A DNA stretch of 50,411 nucleotides from Acidimicrobiales bacterium (GTDB lineage Bacteria; Actinomycetota; Acidimicrobiia; Acidimicrobiales; RAAP-2): positions 1 to 50,411 of the forward strand of contig JADGOJ010000005.1 of assembly GCA_017883045.1 (NCBI GenBank), in the 5' to 3' direction. Below are positions 9,667-20,867 of this stretch, in pieces. A program made the translations under genes and the position numbers. The notes under the pieces are model-generated. The model did no database searches. It saw only the letters and a program-made list of their open reading frames with translations, and was not told the DNA's origin. The number at the start of each line of letters is the position of its first letter. Positions within the stretch are counted from its first letter, which is position 1.

Positions 9667-10418
9667 TACCCGAGGACCTTGGCGAGGAAGTCGAGGGTCA
9701 GGGTCTCGACGAGCTCCTGGTCGTTGTCGATCGTCGCGACGTGGTACGAGTCCTCGAGCCAGATGCGCTCGACGGGTCCCGAGGATCTCGCCACGAGGGC
9801 GTCGCCGTTGTCCGAGGTGACCACGTGGTCCTCGCGGCTCGAGAGCACCAGACTCGGGGCGACGATCTTGGCGAGGTTGTCGCCCACGTCGCGCACGCCC
9901 TCGAAGAGGCTCAGTACGCCGCGCAGCGGCGTGGCTCCGTAGGAGGGCTCGACGACGCCCGGCTTCTTGATGTCCGAGCCAATGGAGTCCGAGGTCTCGA
10001 CGCCGGCGTCGATGAACTGGACCAGCGCTTCCTCGTGGTCGGCGCCGGGCGACTGCACCAGCGGGTTGATGAAGACGCACCCGGCGACCGACGCTCGTCG
10101 CTCGGCGACGAAGGCGACGAGGCCGCCACCCATGGACAGCCCGACGACGGCGACCTGGTCGCACTTCTGGGCCAGCGCGTCGTAGGCGTCCAGCGCGGCG
10201 CCCGACCAGTCGGCCCACGTCGTGGTCATCATGTCCTCGAGGGTCGTGCCGTGGCCGGGCAATCGGGGCAGTTCGACGGTGTAGCCCGCCGTCGCCACCC
10301 GCTCGGCCAGCGAGCGCATCGAGGCCGGGCTGCCGGTGAAGCCGTGCAGCACGAGCACCCCCGCGGCGCCGCCCGCGGAAGAAAAGGCCTCACATCCGGG
10401 CATGATGTCCATGGTCAT
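9666..10418 (-). CDS. Alpha/beta hydrolase, carboxylesterase/monoacylglycerol lipase type
   Basis: A 250-residue serine hydrolase of the Est30/monoacylglycerol lipase group. The oxyanion-hole segment HGFTGSP is at 25-31, the nucleophile elbow GLSMGG places Ser95, and the acid and base are Asp197 (SREDHVV) and His226 (SYHVATID), in the expected order. There is no signal peptide, so it is cytoplasmic. The substrate cannot be read from sequence; short-chain esters or acylglycerols are usual. ATG starts at 10418, 10412 and 10403 are possible; 10418 is taken as the longest. The TAA stop joins the gatC start (TAATG), and the MFS gene ends 11 nt upstream, so it is in the same operon. Confidence 0.85.
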   Translation of the reverse strand: MTMDIMPGCEAFSSAGGAAGVLVLHGFTGSPASMRSLAERVATAGYTVELPRLPGHGTTLEDMMTTTWADWSGAALDAYDALAQKCDQVAVVGLSMGGGLVAFVAERRASVAGCVFINPLVQSPGADHEEALVQFIDAGVETSDSIGSDIKKPGVVEPSYGATPLRGVLSLFEGVRDVGDNLAKIVAPSLVLSSREDHVVTSDNGDALVARSSGPVERIWLEDSYHVATIDNDQELVETLTLDFLAKVLG

Positions 10419-10429
10419 AGGTCCAAAGC

Positions 10430-12052
10430 CTACCGAATGGCCTCGATCGAGCGTTTCGAGCGGTCGCGCGGAATCGAACTGATGAAGAGCGCCGACGCCA
10501 GCCCCGCGGCCCCGACGCAGGCCCCGATGAAGAACGGCATCTGGAACGTGGCGAGCAGCGCCGGACCTGGTTTGGCGCCGCTCAAACCGCGCCGGTGCAC
10601 GAGGGCCTGCTGCACGGTCTCGAGCACCTGGATCCCGGCGACCTCGCCGACCTGCATGGCGAGCATCTGGGCGGCCGTCATGACGCCGAACTCGGTGGGC
10701 TTCACCTCGTTGGCCATCACCGAACTCGACGACGGCATCGCCACGCCCATGCCCAGTCCCGACAGGGCCAACGCGACGGCGATCATCCACGTGCCCGAGC
10801 TCGGCTGGAGCAGGGCGAAGAGGCCGAGTGACGCGGTCAGGAACGTCGCGCCGGCGATGGCGCTGACGCGCTCGCCGATGCGCACCGCGACGTACCCGGC
10901 GATTGGCGAGCAGAGCGAGAAGGTGATCGGACGCGCGATGGCGAGTGCCCCGACGCGCGGTATCGAGTAGCCGTAGCCCTGCTCCATCAGCAGGGGGAAG
11001 AGGAAGAACGCGCCGAAGTAGGCGAAGTTCGCCGTCGCGCGCAGCACCATCGGCATCACGAAGTTGCGCCGACGGAAGTAGTGCGCCGGGATCAGGGGGT
11101 TGCGTGCGTGCCTGATCCGGTAGACGAACGCCACGCCCATCAGCAGCGCCAGGGTGAACGAACCGACGCACCAGACGCTGGTCCAGCCGAGCGACGGGCC
11201 CATCGAGAGCCCGAGCATCAGCATCGTCACCGCCAGCGAGAGCGACCAGCTGCCGAGCCAGTCCATCCTCTTGAACTCGACGCGGGCCACGGCCTTCTGC
11301 TGGGCCTCGTGCGCGTCCGTGCCCCGTCGTCGGGGCAGCACGATCGACACGACGCCGAAGGCGACGACGATGAGCACCAGCTGGAACCAGAACAGGGCCC
11401 GCCACCCGTAGGCGGCGATGATGGGCGCGCCGAGCGAGACGCCGATCACGGGGCCGCCGGCGCCGACGAGGCTCCACCACCCCATCGCCTTGACCCGCTC
11501 CTCGCGCCCGAAGACCATGTTGATCAGGGCGCCCGACGCGGTGCCGGTCGCGGCACCCTGCACGCCGTCGAGGGCCCGCGCGAAGAGCAGCATGTCGACG
11601 TTGTGCGCGACGGCGGTCAGTATGGCCGAGACCATCGCCCCGATGAGTCCGAAGAGGTAGAGGCGCCGGTGCCCGAAGATGTCGCCGGCCTTGCCGAGGA
11701 TCGGGGCCGCCAGACCGTAGGCGAGCAGGGGCCCCACCATCGTCCAGGTCAGCACCGTCACGCTCGTGTGGAACTGGGTGGCGACCGTGGGCAGCGCCAC
11801 GATGAACACCGTGAAGGTGAAGTTGAGCGCGAAGAGTCCGGCGAGGAGCGACCACAGGACCCACCACTCGTAGCGTGACGACCCCTCGGCGCGCGCCTGG
11901 GCCCGGTGGCGCAGCATCAAGAGCCAGTTGAGGTCGCTGCCCGCTTCGTTGCCCAGCGTGCCGAACGCCTCGGCGCCGGGGTCGGTGCGGGCGTTCAGCA
12001 GTCCGTCGGCGTCTTCGCGGTCCAGGTGCGCCGCGGGGCGCTCGTCGCTCAC
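10430..12052 (-). CDS. MFS transporter, DHA2 (EmrB/QacA-like) type
   Basis: A 540-residue integral membrane protein with about 14 predicted membrane spans. An unusual N-terminal cytoplasmic extension of about 65 residues precedes the first span (WVLWSLLAGLFALNFTFTV). Motif A appears as GKAGDIFGHRRLYLFG and motif C-like glycines are in the fifth span (SLVGAGGPVIGVSLGAPI). DHA2 members export drugs or other amphiphiles with proton antiport; the substrate here is unknown. The GTG start overlaps the TGA of the SDR gene (GTGA), which couples it to the SDR and suggests export of a product or substrate of that enzyme. That link is inference. Confidence 0.85.
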   Translation of the reverse strand: MSDERPAAHLDREDADGLLNARTDPGAEAFGTLGNEAGSDLNWLLMLRHRAQARAEGSSRYEWWVLWSLLAGLFALNFTFTVFIVALPTVATQFHTSVTVLTWTMVGPLLAYGLAAPILGKAGDIFGHRRLYLFGLIGAMVSAILTAVAHNVDMLLFARALDGVQGAATGTASGALINMVFGREERVKAMGWWSLVGAGGPVIGVSLGAPIIAAYGWRALFWFQLVLIVVAFGVVSIVLPRRRGTDAHEAQQKAVARVEFKRMDWLGSWSLSLAVTMLMLGLSMGPSLGWTSVWCVGSFTLALLMGVAFVYRIRHARNPLIPAHYFRRRNFVMPMVLRATANFAYFGAFFLFPLLMEQGYGYSIPRVGALAIARPITFSLCSPIAGYVAVRIGERVSAIAGATFLTASLGLFALLQPSSGTWMIAVALALSGLGMGVAMPSSSSVMANEVKPTEFGVMTAAQMLAMQVGEVAGIQVLETVQQALVHRRGLSGAKPGPALLATFQMPFFIGACVGAAGLASALFISSIPRDRSKRSIEAIR

Positions 12053-12927
12053 TTCAGCAGAGTGGGCAGCTGCGCAGCCAGTGCACCGACCGACCAGCGA
12101 TCGTTCGCCTCGAGGGTGTCGGTCATCGTCCAGTTCTGGAACCGGCGCACCGTGCCACCCTGGACGAAGAAGGTCTGGCCGGTGGCCTCGCAGTCCTCCA
12201 TCGCGAGGGTCGCCACGAGCGGCGAGATGTTCGCGGGGTCCCAGACGTCGAAGACCGCGGCGTCGGAGGGCTTCACCACGTGGTCCGAGAGCCCGGGCGT
12301 CGACTCGGTCATCCTGGTGCGCGCGGCCGGGGCGATCGCGTTGGCGCGCACGCCGTAGCGGCTGAGCTCTTCGGCGATGATGACCGTGAAGGCGGCGATG
12401 CCGGCCTTGGCCGCGCCGTAGTTGGACTGTCCGACGTTGCCGAGCAGTCCCGACGTCGAGGAGGTGTTGATGATGGAGGCCTTGACGGTCTTGCCGGCCT
12501 TGGCCTGCTCGCGCCAGTAGGTGGCGGCGTGGCGCGTCGGCACGAAGTGGCCCTTCAGGTGGACCTTGATCACCGAGTCCCAGTCGTCCTCGCTCAGGTT
12601 CACGAGCACGCGGTCGCGCAGGATCCCCGCGTTGTTCACGAGCACGTGCAGGTCGCCGAAGGCGTCGAGCGCGGTCTGGACGAGGCGCTGTCCGCCCTCC
12701 CAGTCAGCGACGTCGTCGTGGTTCGCGACTGCCTCGCCACCCATGGCCCTGATCTCGGTCACGACGTCGTCCGCTGGTGAGGTGACCTGCCCCGATCCGT
12801 CGAGTCCGCCACCGAGGTCGTTGACGACGACTTTGGCGCCTTCGGAGGCGAACAACAGGGCGTGCTCGCGTCCGATACCGCGACCAGCTCCGGTGATGAT
12901 GGCGATACGACCGTCCAGTGCACCCAT
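12049..12927 (-). CDS. Short-chain dehydrogenase, HSD17B4/3-hydroxyacyl-CoA dehydrogenase-like
   Basis: A 292-residue classical SDR. The cofactor loop TGAGRGIG is at 12-19, NNAG at 98-101, and the catalytic Ser157, Tyr170 and Lys174 (YGAAK) are intact. The VNDLGGGLDGSG segment after beta-2 is typical of the peroxisomal multifunctional enzyme type 2 dehydrogenase group and favours NAD over NADP. Length and the C-terminal VQGGTVRRFQ also fit that group, often linked to fatty acid or steroid side-chain oxidation. ATG at 12927 has AAGGGG about 6 nt upstream and a TACAAT hexamer at 12958-12963, so this mRNA is leadered. It leads the operon ending in gatB. Confidence 0.9.
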   Translation of the reverse strand: MGALDGRIAIITGAGRGIGREHALLFASEGAKVVVNDLGGGLDGSGQVTSPADDVVTEIRAMGGEAVANHDDVADWEGGQRLVQTALDAFGDLHVLVNNAGILRDRVLVNLSEDDWDSVIKVHLKGHFVPTRHAATYWREQAKAGKTVKASIINTSSTSGLLGNVGQSNYGAAKAGIAAFTVIIAEELSRYGVRANAIAPAARTRMTESTPGLSDHVVKPSDAAVFDVWDPANISPLVATLAMEDCEATGQTFFVQGGTVRRFQNWTMTDTLEANDRWSVGALAAQLPTLLK

Positions 12928-12982
12928 GGTGACCCCTTCGAAAGATGTGGTGCCCCGATTGTAACGATGAATCGAGAGGCCC

Positions 12983-13279
12983 CTAAGCCTGTCCTCGTCG
13001 CCAGAAGTAGGGGGGCCGAGCGTGCGCGTGGTAGTGGTCGGGGATGTTGCGCATGTGGTCGTCGATCGACCAGTTGCCCTCGCCGAGTGCCCCGTCGGCG
13101 ATCACTCCGAGGGCTCCGTGAAGTCGTGCCTTGACTTGCTCGTCCGGTGAGGCGTCGTGGACCCGCCATACCACCATCGGCACCAGGCAGATCTCGCAGT
13201 CCGCTATCCAGCAGTCGTCGTCCTCGAAGTACCGCGTCGTGATGATCGCGGCCTCGCAGAGGTCACAACCTTCGCTCAT
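12983..13279 (-). CDS. Small Cys-rich conserved protein (unknown function)
   Basis: A 98-residue protein with CDLC at residues 5-8 and further Cys at 23, 28 and 31 (CWIADCEIC), then PMVVWRVH and a C-terminal HMRNIPDHYHAHARPPYFW rich in His and aromatics. The Cys spacing suggests a metal site, probably zinc. The layout resembles small HIT-like hypothetical proteins of actinobacteria, but no confident family is assigned. There is no signal peptide or membrane segment. The ATG overlaps the TGA of the PASTA pseudokinase (ATGA), so the two are translated in coupled fashion. A functional partnership is possible but not shown. Confidence 0.75.
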   Translation of the reverse strand: MSEGCDLCEAAIITTRYFEDDDCWIADCEICLVPMVVWRVHDASPDEQVKARLHGALGVIADGALGEGNWSIDDHMRNIPDHYHAHARPPYFWRRGQA

Positions 13280-15195
13280 TTGACATTCAGTGAGACGGTG
13301 GAGAAACGCTTGACCTTGGTGCCCGCCACGGGTAGCTGCGAGACGACCTTGGTCCAGGTGGGGTTCGCGCCGGCGCCCGGCCCACTCGTCGTGTAGTAGA
13401 GCCCCGCCGTGTGCATCGCGGCGGCGACCTGCGCCTGGTTCATCCCCACCAGGTTGGGCATCGTGACCAGGGGCTGGCTGACCACGGTCGTGGTCGTGGT
13501 GGAGGTCGTGCCGGGCGCGGTGGTGGTGGTCGTGCCGCTCACGACGGTGGTGGTCGTGGTCGCGCCACCCGGCTTGCCGGTGCTGATGGCCAGGACCAGC
13601 GTCGAATGCAGCGGCACCGTCGCCGGCGCCGCCTTGCCCTTGTAGAGGACCTTCGCGACGCGCCCCGCCGGGGTCACGGTGCTCGACACCGCGGCCGACG
13701 TCGGGCACTGGGCGTTGATCTTCAACGCCGCGAGCTGCGAGGTGGCCGTCGCGCAGTCCTCGCCGACGAGATTGGCCGGCAGGGTCACCATCACCGGACC
13801 GTCGGAGATGGTCACCGTGATCACCTGTCCGCTCTTGGCGCTGGTGCCGGCGGTCGGGCTCTGGGCGACGATGTCGTTCTTGGGCACGGTGGCCGAGTGC
13901 GTGTGCTGGTTCGCCGTCACGGTGAAGCCGTCGGCGCGCAACTGCGCGGTCAGCGGGTTCGAGGGGTTCTGGAAGACCTTGAAGCTGACGCCGATCAACG
14001 AGGGCACCGTGTTGGTCTGGCTGAAGAGCCCCAGCTTCCACGCCGCGCCGCCGCCGATCATGGCCAGTAGCAACAACAGCGCCGCGAGGGAGAACGCCAA
14101 GCGGCGGTTGCGCGGAGGTCGTTCGAGATCGATGTTGTCCAGGTCGCGAGGTGCCGTGCGACGCGGCGGCCTCGACTCCACTCCCCCGCGCGCGTGGCGA
14201 GCGCCCGCGAGGACCTGCGGCTGGGGAGCCGGGAAGTGCGCCGCGACCGTTGGCACGGGGGCGGTGGCGCCGACGATCTGATCGGGCGACGGCGGGCGAA
14301 AGCCGATCGAACTGCGCGGCTCGGGCGGCCTGAACTGCTCGAGCAACGGCACCTCGCGACGCACCGGTGGCACGATCAAGGGCGCCGTGTCGCTCACCAC
14401 CCCGCCCAGGCGGCTGGCGAACTGTTCGGCGTCGAGACGCAGCCGGGGATCGGGCGCCGCGGCCTGGGCCAGCAGCATGTCGAGGGTGCCGAGCTCGGGG
14501 CGCACGGGCAGCGACGAGTTGATGCGCGCGCGCAGCACCGCCTCGGGCGTCAGGCCCTCGAACGCGGTCGTGCCGGTGACGGCCTCGAAGATGATGAGCG
14601 CGAGCGCGTAGACGTCGCTCTTGGCGTCGGCGGGGTCGCCGATGGCCTGCTCGGGGCTGAGGTAGCGCACGTCGTCGAGGGTGAACCGCTCGCGGTAGGC
14701 GCTGCCCAGACCCGACAGTGCGATGTCGCTCAGGCGAACCCGCCCCTCGTCGTCGAAGAGCAGCTTCGACGGGGAGAGCGATCCGTGCACGAAGCCGTTG
14801 GCGTGGACGTAGCTGAGCGCGCTACCCACGTCACGGCCGAGTCGGGCCCCGTCGTCGACGCTCAACGTGCGCCCCGACGCGAGCACGTCCTCGAGCGATC
14901 CACCGCCCAGGTACTCGGTAATCATGAAGATGGCTCCGGCTTCTTGGCCGCCGTCGTAGACCCGCGCCAGGTGGGGGTGGCTGAGGGTGGCCGCGCGAAC
15001 GATGCGGTCGCGAAACGCGCGACGGACCTCCTCGTGCTCGGCCAGCGCGGGCAGCAGCACCTTGACGACCACCGTGCGCTGCAGCGAGAGGTCCTGGGCG
15101 AGGTAGACCTCGGCGGTCTGGCCGACGCCCAAGAGCTCCTGGATTCGATAGCGGCTGACCAGATGGTGACCGGGGGCGTACGTGGAAGGTGGCAT
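13276..15195 (-). CDS. PASTA-domain Ser/Thr protein kinase homologue, predicted pseudokinase
   Basis: A 639-residue protein: kinase-like domain at about 15-265, a proline-rich juxtamembrane region, one membrane span at about 366-387, then three PASTA-type repeats at about 397-466, 468-540 and 576-639, with a Thr-rich linker at 546-571. This is the architecture of PknB-type cell-wall-sensing kinases. The kinase core is degenerate. Lys45 (VVVKVLL) is kept, but HRDLKPxN reads HGSLSPSKLL (137-146) with no catalytic Asp, DFG reads DIA (157-159), and the alpha-C Glu position is Arg64. Asp194 of SDVYAL is kept. Loss of phosphotransfer is predicted from these residues; a scaffold or muropeptide-sensor role is inference. 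The gene lies 26 nt after ligA and overlaps the small Cys-rich gene. Confidence 0.9.
   Translation of the reverse strand: MPPSTYAPGHHLVSRYRIQELLGVGQTAEVYLAQDLSLQRTVVVKVLLPALAEHEEVRRAFRDRIVRAATLSHPHLARVYDGGQEAGAIFMITEYLGGGSLEDVLASGRTLSVDDGARLGRDVGSALSYVHANGFVHGSLSPSKLLFDDEGRVRLSDIALSGLGSAYRERFTLDDVRYLSPEQAIGDPADAKSDVYALALIIFEAVTGTTAFEGLTPEAVLRARINSSLPVRPELGTLDMLLAQAAAPDPRLRLDAEQFASRLGGVVSDTAPLIVPPVRREVPLLEQFRPPEPRSSIGFRPPSPDQIVGATAPVPTVAAHFPAPQPQVLAGARHARGGVESRPPRRTAPRDLDNIDLERPPRNRRLAFSLAALLLLLAMIGGGAAWKLGLFSQTNTVPSLIGVSFKVFQNPSNPLTAQLRADGFTVTANQHTHSATVPKNDIVAQSPTAGTSAKSGQVITVTISDGPVMVTLPANLVGEDCATATSQLAALKINAQCPTSAAVSSTVTPAGRVAKVLYKGKAAPATVPLHSTLVLAISTGKPGGATTTTTVVSGTTTTTAPGTTSTTTTTVVSQPLVTMPNLVGMNQAQVAAAMHTAGLYYTTSGPGAGANPTWTKVVSQLPVAGTKVKRFSTVSLNVK
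13478..13563. repeat. Low-complexity Thr-codon tract
   Basis: Dense ACC/ACG (GGT/CGT on the plus strand) repetition encoding the Thr-rich linker between the second and third PASTA repeats. It is a coding simple-sequence tract that may vary in length between strains. Confidence 0.7.
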
Positions 15196-15221
15196 GTGCG
15201 TAACCAACCCTAGTGAAGACC

Positions 15222-18310
<3,089 letters not shown>

Positions 18311-18338
18311 CGTCCCAGTCTGCCAGTCGAGAGGGCCC

Positions 18339-19502
18339 TTATGCCTCGCCTCGAAGGCGGTAGACGGTGGATGACAGGATCCGGATGAGGGCGTCGACGT
18401 CGTCGCCGGTCGTCTCGGGACCCATCGAGAGCCGCAGGGAGCCTCGAGCGCGCTCTGGCGCGACGCCCATCGCGGCGAGCACGTGACTCGGCTGGCCGGC
18501 GCCGCTCGAGCAGCTCGACGCGGCCGAGGCGCACACCCCCTCCTGGTCGAGCAGGAACAGCAACTCGTCGCTCGCGAGGTCCTCGAAGGTGACGTGCACG
18601 GTGCCCGGGACCCGCAGCGCGCCAGTCGACGTGACCCGACACCCCGGCAGGAATCCCATTGCGGCGACCAGTTTCGACTGAAAGTCGGTGACGCGGTCGT
18701 TCACCTCGGCGAGTTCGCTCCTCGTGGCGCGCACCGCGGCGGCCAGACCGACGCAGGCGGCCACGTCGACCGTGCCCCCACGGAGGCCGCGCTCTTGGCC
18801 GCCACCGGGAACCACGGCGTCGAGCGCCACGTCGTTGCGCAGGATCAGGGCGCCGCTGTTGACGGGTCCGCCGATCTTGTGCGCGCAGATCGAGATCATG
18901 TCGATGGTGGCGGTGACGATCGGCAGGTTCAACCACGGGGCGCCGGCCACGGCGTCGGTGTGGGTCGGGGCACCTCCGGCGATCATGCTCTTGGCGAGCG
19001 AGTTCACGCCGTCGAGCGGTTGGCGCACGCCAGTCTCGTTGTTCACCGTCATGACGCTCACGATGGCGGTGTTCTCGGAGAGCACCGACTCGAGCGAGTC
19101 GAGTTCCAGCACCCCCTCGGCGTCGACGTCGACGTAGCGCACGCTGACGCTCTCGAAGTCGCGCGCCATCATCTCGGCCGCGTCGATGATCGCGTGATGC
19201 TCGATGCGCGAGATGACGATCTCGGACCTCTCGTGGGTGCGGCGATGGCGGTTCGTGACGCCCACGATCGCCAGGTCGCACGATTCGGTGCCGCCCGCGG
19301 TGAAGATCACCCCGCCGGGCCTGGCTCCGACGAACGCGGCGACCTCGTCACGCGCCTCCTCGACCGCGCGGCGCGCTTCGCGCGACGCCCGGTGGCTACC
19401 CGAAGGGTTGCCGACGACCCCCTGCTGCCAGTGGTCCATCGCCTCGGCGACCTCGTCGCGGCGGGGCGCCGACGCGGCGTGGTCGAAGTAGTAGAGGCTC
19501 AC
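18339..19502 (-). CDS. Cysteine desulfurase (NifS/IscS family)
   Basis: PLP enzyme that takes sulfur from cysteine to a protein persulfide. It has 387 residues. The start motif YYFDHAASAP, the PLP-region HTD at 181-183, the PLP Lys209 in CAHKIGGP and the active-site Cys331 in SSCSSGAGQPSHVL are visible. The HTDAVQ motif reads HTDAVA, an unusual change of the Gln that contacts PLP in relatives. The GTG start overlaps the TGA of the aldehyde dehydrogenase (GTGA). Its place directly before mnmA suggests it feeds tRNA thiolation; supply of Fe-S clusters is also possible. Confidence 0.93.
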   Translation of the reverse strand: MSLYYFDHAASAPRRDEVAEAMDHWQQGVVGNPSGSHRASREARRAVEEARDEVAAFVGARPGGVIFTAGGTESCDLAIVGVTNRHRRTHERSEIVISRIEHHAIIDAAEMMARDFESVSVRYVDVDAEGVLELDSLESVLSENTAIVSVMTVNNETGVRQPLDGVNSLAKSMIAGGAPTHTDAVAGAPWLNLPIVTATIDMISICAHKIGGPVNSGALILRNDVALDAVVPGGGQERGLRGGTVDVAACVGLAAAVRATRSELAEVNDRVTDFQSKLVAAMGFLPGCRVTSTGALRVPGTVHVTFEDLASDELLFLLDQEGVCASAASSCSSGAGQPSHVLAAMGVAPERARGSLRLSMGPETTGDDVDALIRILSSTVYRLRGEA

Positions 19503-20863
19503 GCCACGTAGTAGGACTTCACGTTCGTGAACTCGCGAACGCCAAACTCGCCCAGTTCGCGCCCGAAGCCCGACTCCTTCGTGCCTCCGAAGGGCAGCTC
19601 GGGCATCGAGGCCACGATGGCGTTGGCGAAGACCATGCCGACGTCGAGCCCGGCGATCGCGGCGTCGATCTCGGCCTGGTCGGTCGCGTAGATCGCTCCC
19701 CCGAGGCCCCACGGCGTGGCGTTGGCGAACTCAATCGCCTCGTTCAAGTCTTGGACGACCTGGACGACGGCGACGGGACCGAACAGCTCCTCGCAGCCAG
19801 CGCGCGAGTCGACGGGCACGTTGGTCAGCACCGTCGCGGGGAAGTAGAAGCCCGCGCCATCGAGTGGCTTGCCGCCGGTGCGCACGACGGCGCCCTTGGC
19901 GACCGCGTCGGACACCTGGGCGGCCAACTCGTCCAGCTGGATCTTGCTGACGACCGGACCGAGGACGGTCGAGGGGTCCATCGGGTCGCCCGTCGGCACC
20001 GCCTCCATCGCGGCGACGAATCTGTCGATGAACTCGTCGGCGCGATCCTTCACGACGATGTAGCGCTTCGATGCGATGCAGGCCTGGCCGTTGTTCTGCA
20101 CACGCGCCGTGACGGCCAGGGGGACGGTCACGTCCATGTCCGCAGAGCTGGCCACGATGAAGGGGTCCGAGCCACCGAGCTCGAGCACGGCCTTCTTCAA
20201 GTTCTTGCCCGCGATCGAGGCGACCGAGCGTCCGGCCTTGTCCGATCCGGTCAGGGTCACGGCAGCGATGCGCGGGTCGGCGATGATCGTCTCGATCTGG
20301 TCGTGGCCCACGAACAGGGTGGTGACGATGCCCTTGGCGAAGCCGGCGCGCATGAAGAGGTCCTCGATGTACTTCGCACAGCCCGGAACGTTCGAGGCAT
20401 GCTTCAAGACCATCACGTTGCCGGCCATCACCGTGGGTGCGGCCACGCGGATGAACTGCCACAGCGGGAAGTTCCACGGCATCACCGCGAGCACGGCCCC
20501 GATCGGGTCGAAGCGGTAGCCGCTGAGCGAGCCCTTCGTCGAGACGATCTCGTCTTGGAGCATCCCCTCGGCGTGCTCGGCGTAGTAGCGCATGGTCGCC
20601 GCGCACTTGGCGGCCTCGCCCTTGGCGGCGTTGAAGGTCTTGCCCATCTCGCTCGTCATCAGCTCGCCGACCGTCGGGATCTCTCCCTCGAGCAGTTCGG
20701 CGGCGCGCAGCATCAGCTGGGCGCGCTCTTTGACAGGGGTGTTCTTCCACACGTGGAAGGCGGCCGACGCGACGCCGAGGGCGTCGTCGACCTGTGCGGG
20801 GCTATGGCCGTCGAACTCGGCGACGACTTTTCCGGTGGCTGGATTGGTGGCGGTGAATGACAT
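19499..20863 (-). CDS. Aldehyde dehydrogenase, succinate-semialdehyde dehydrogenase type
   Basis: A 454-residue NAD(P)-dependent aldehyde dehydrogenase. PWNFPLWQFIR, the general base Glu in VLELGGSDPF and the nucleophile Cys in NNGQACIASKR are present, and the C-terminal LPFGGTKESGFGRELGEFG is of the GabD/SSADH-like branch. The ATG at 20863 is preferred because the next 18 in-frame residues upstream are unlike the family. The MFS gene ends 4 nt upstream, and the stop overlaps the desulfurase start. A second ALDH of the same branch is at 38079-39446. The physiological aldehyde is not clear from this context. Confidence 0.9.
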   Translation of the reverse strand: MSFTATNPATGKVVAEFDGHSPAQVDDALGVASAAFHVWKNTPVKERAQLMLRAAELLEGEIPTVGELMTSEMGKTFNAAKGEAAKCAATMRYYAEHAEGMLQDEIVSTKGSLSGYRFDPIGAVLAVMPWNFPLWQFIRVAAPTVMAGNVMVLKHASNVPGCAKYIEDLFMRAGFAKGIVTTLFVGHDQIETIIADPRIAAVTLTGSDKAGRSVASIAGKNLKKAVLELGGSDPFIVASSADMDVTVPLAVTARVQNNGQACIASKRYIVVKDRADEFIDRFVAAMEAVPTGDPMDPSTVLGPVVSKIQLDELAAQVSDAVAKGAVVRTGGKPLDGAGFYFPATVLTNVPVDSRAGCEELFGPVAVVQVVQDLNEAIEFANATPWGLGGAIYATDQAEIDAAIAGLDVGMVFANAIVASMPELPFGGTKESGFGRELGEFGVREFTNVKSYYVA

Positions 20864-20867
20864 GGGA

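Noticed and set aside
13478..13563. The GGT/CGT-rich tract considered as a CRISPR-like or tandem DNA repeat array.
   Set aside because: It has no fixed unit or spacer and encodes the Thr-rich PASTA linker.
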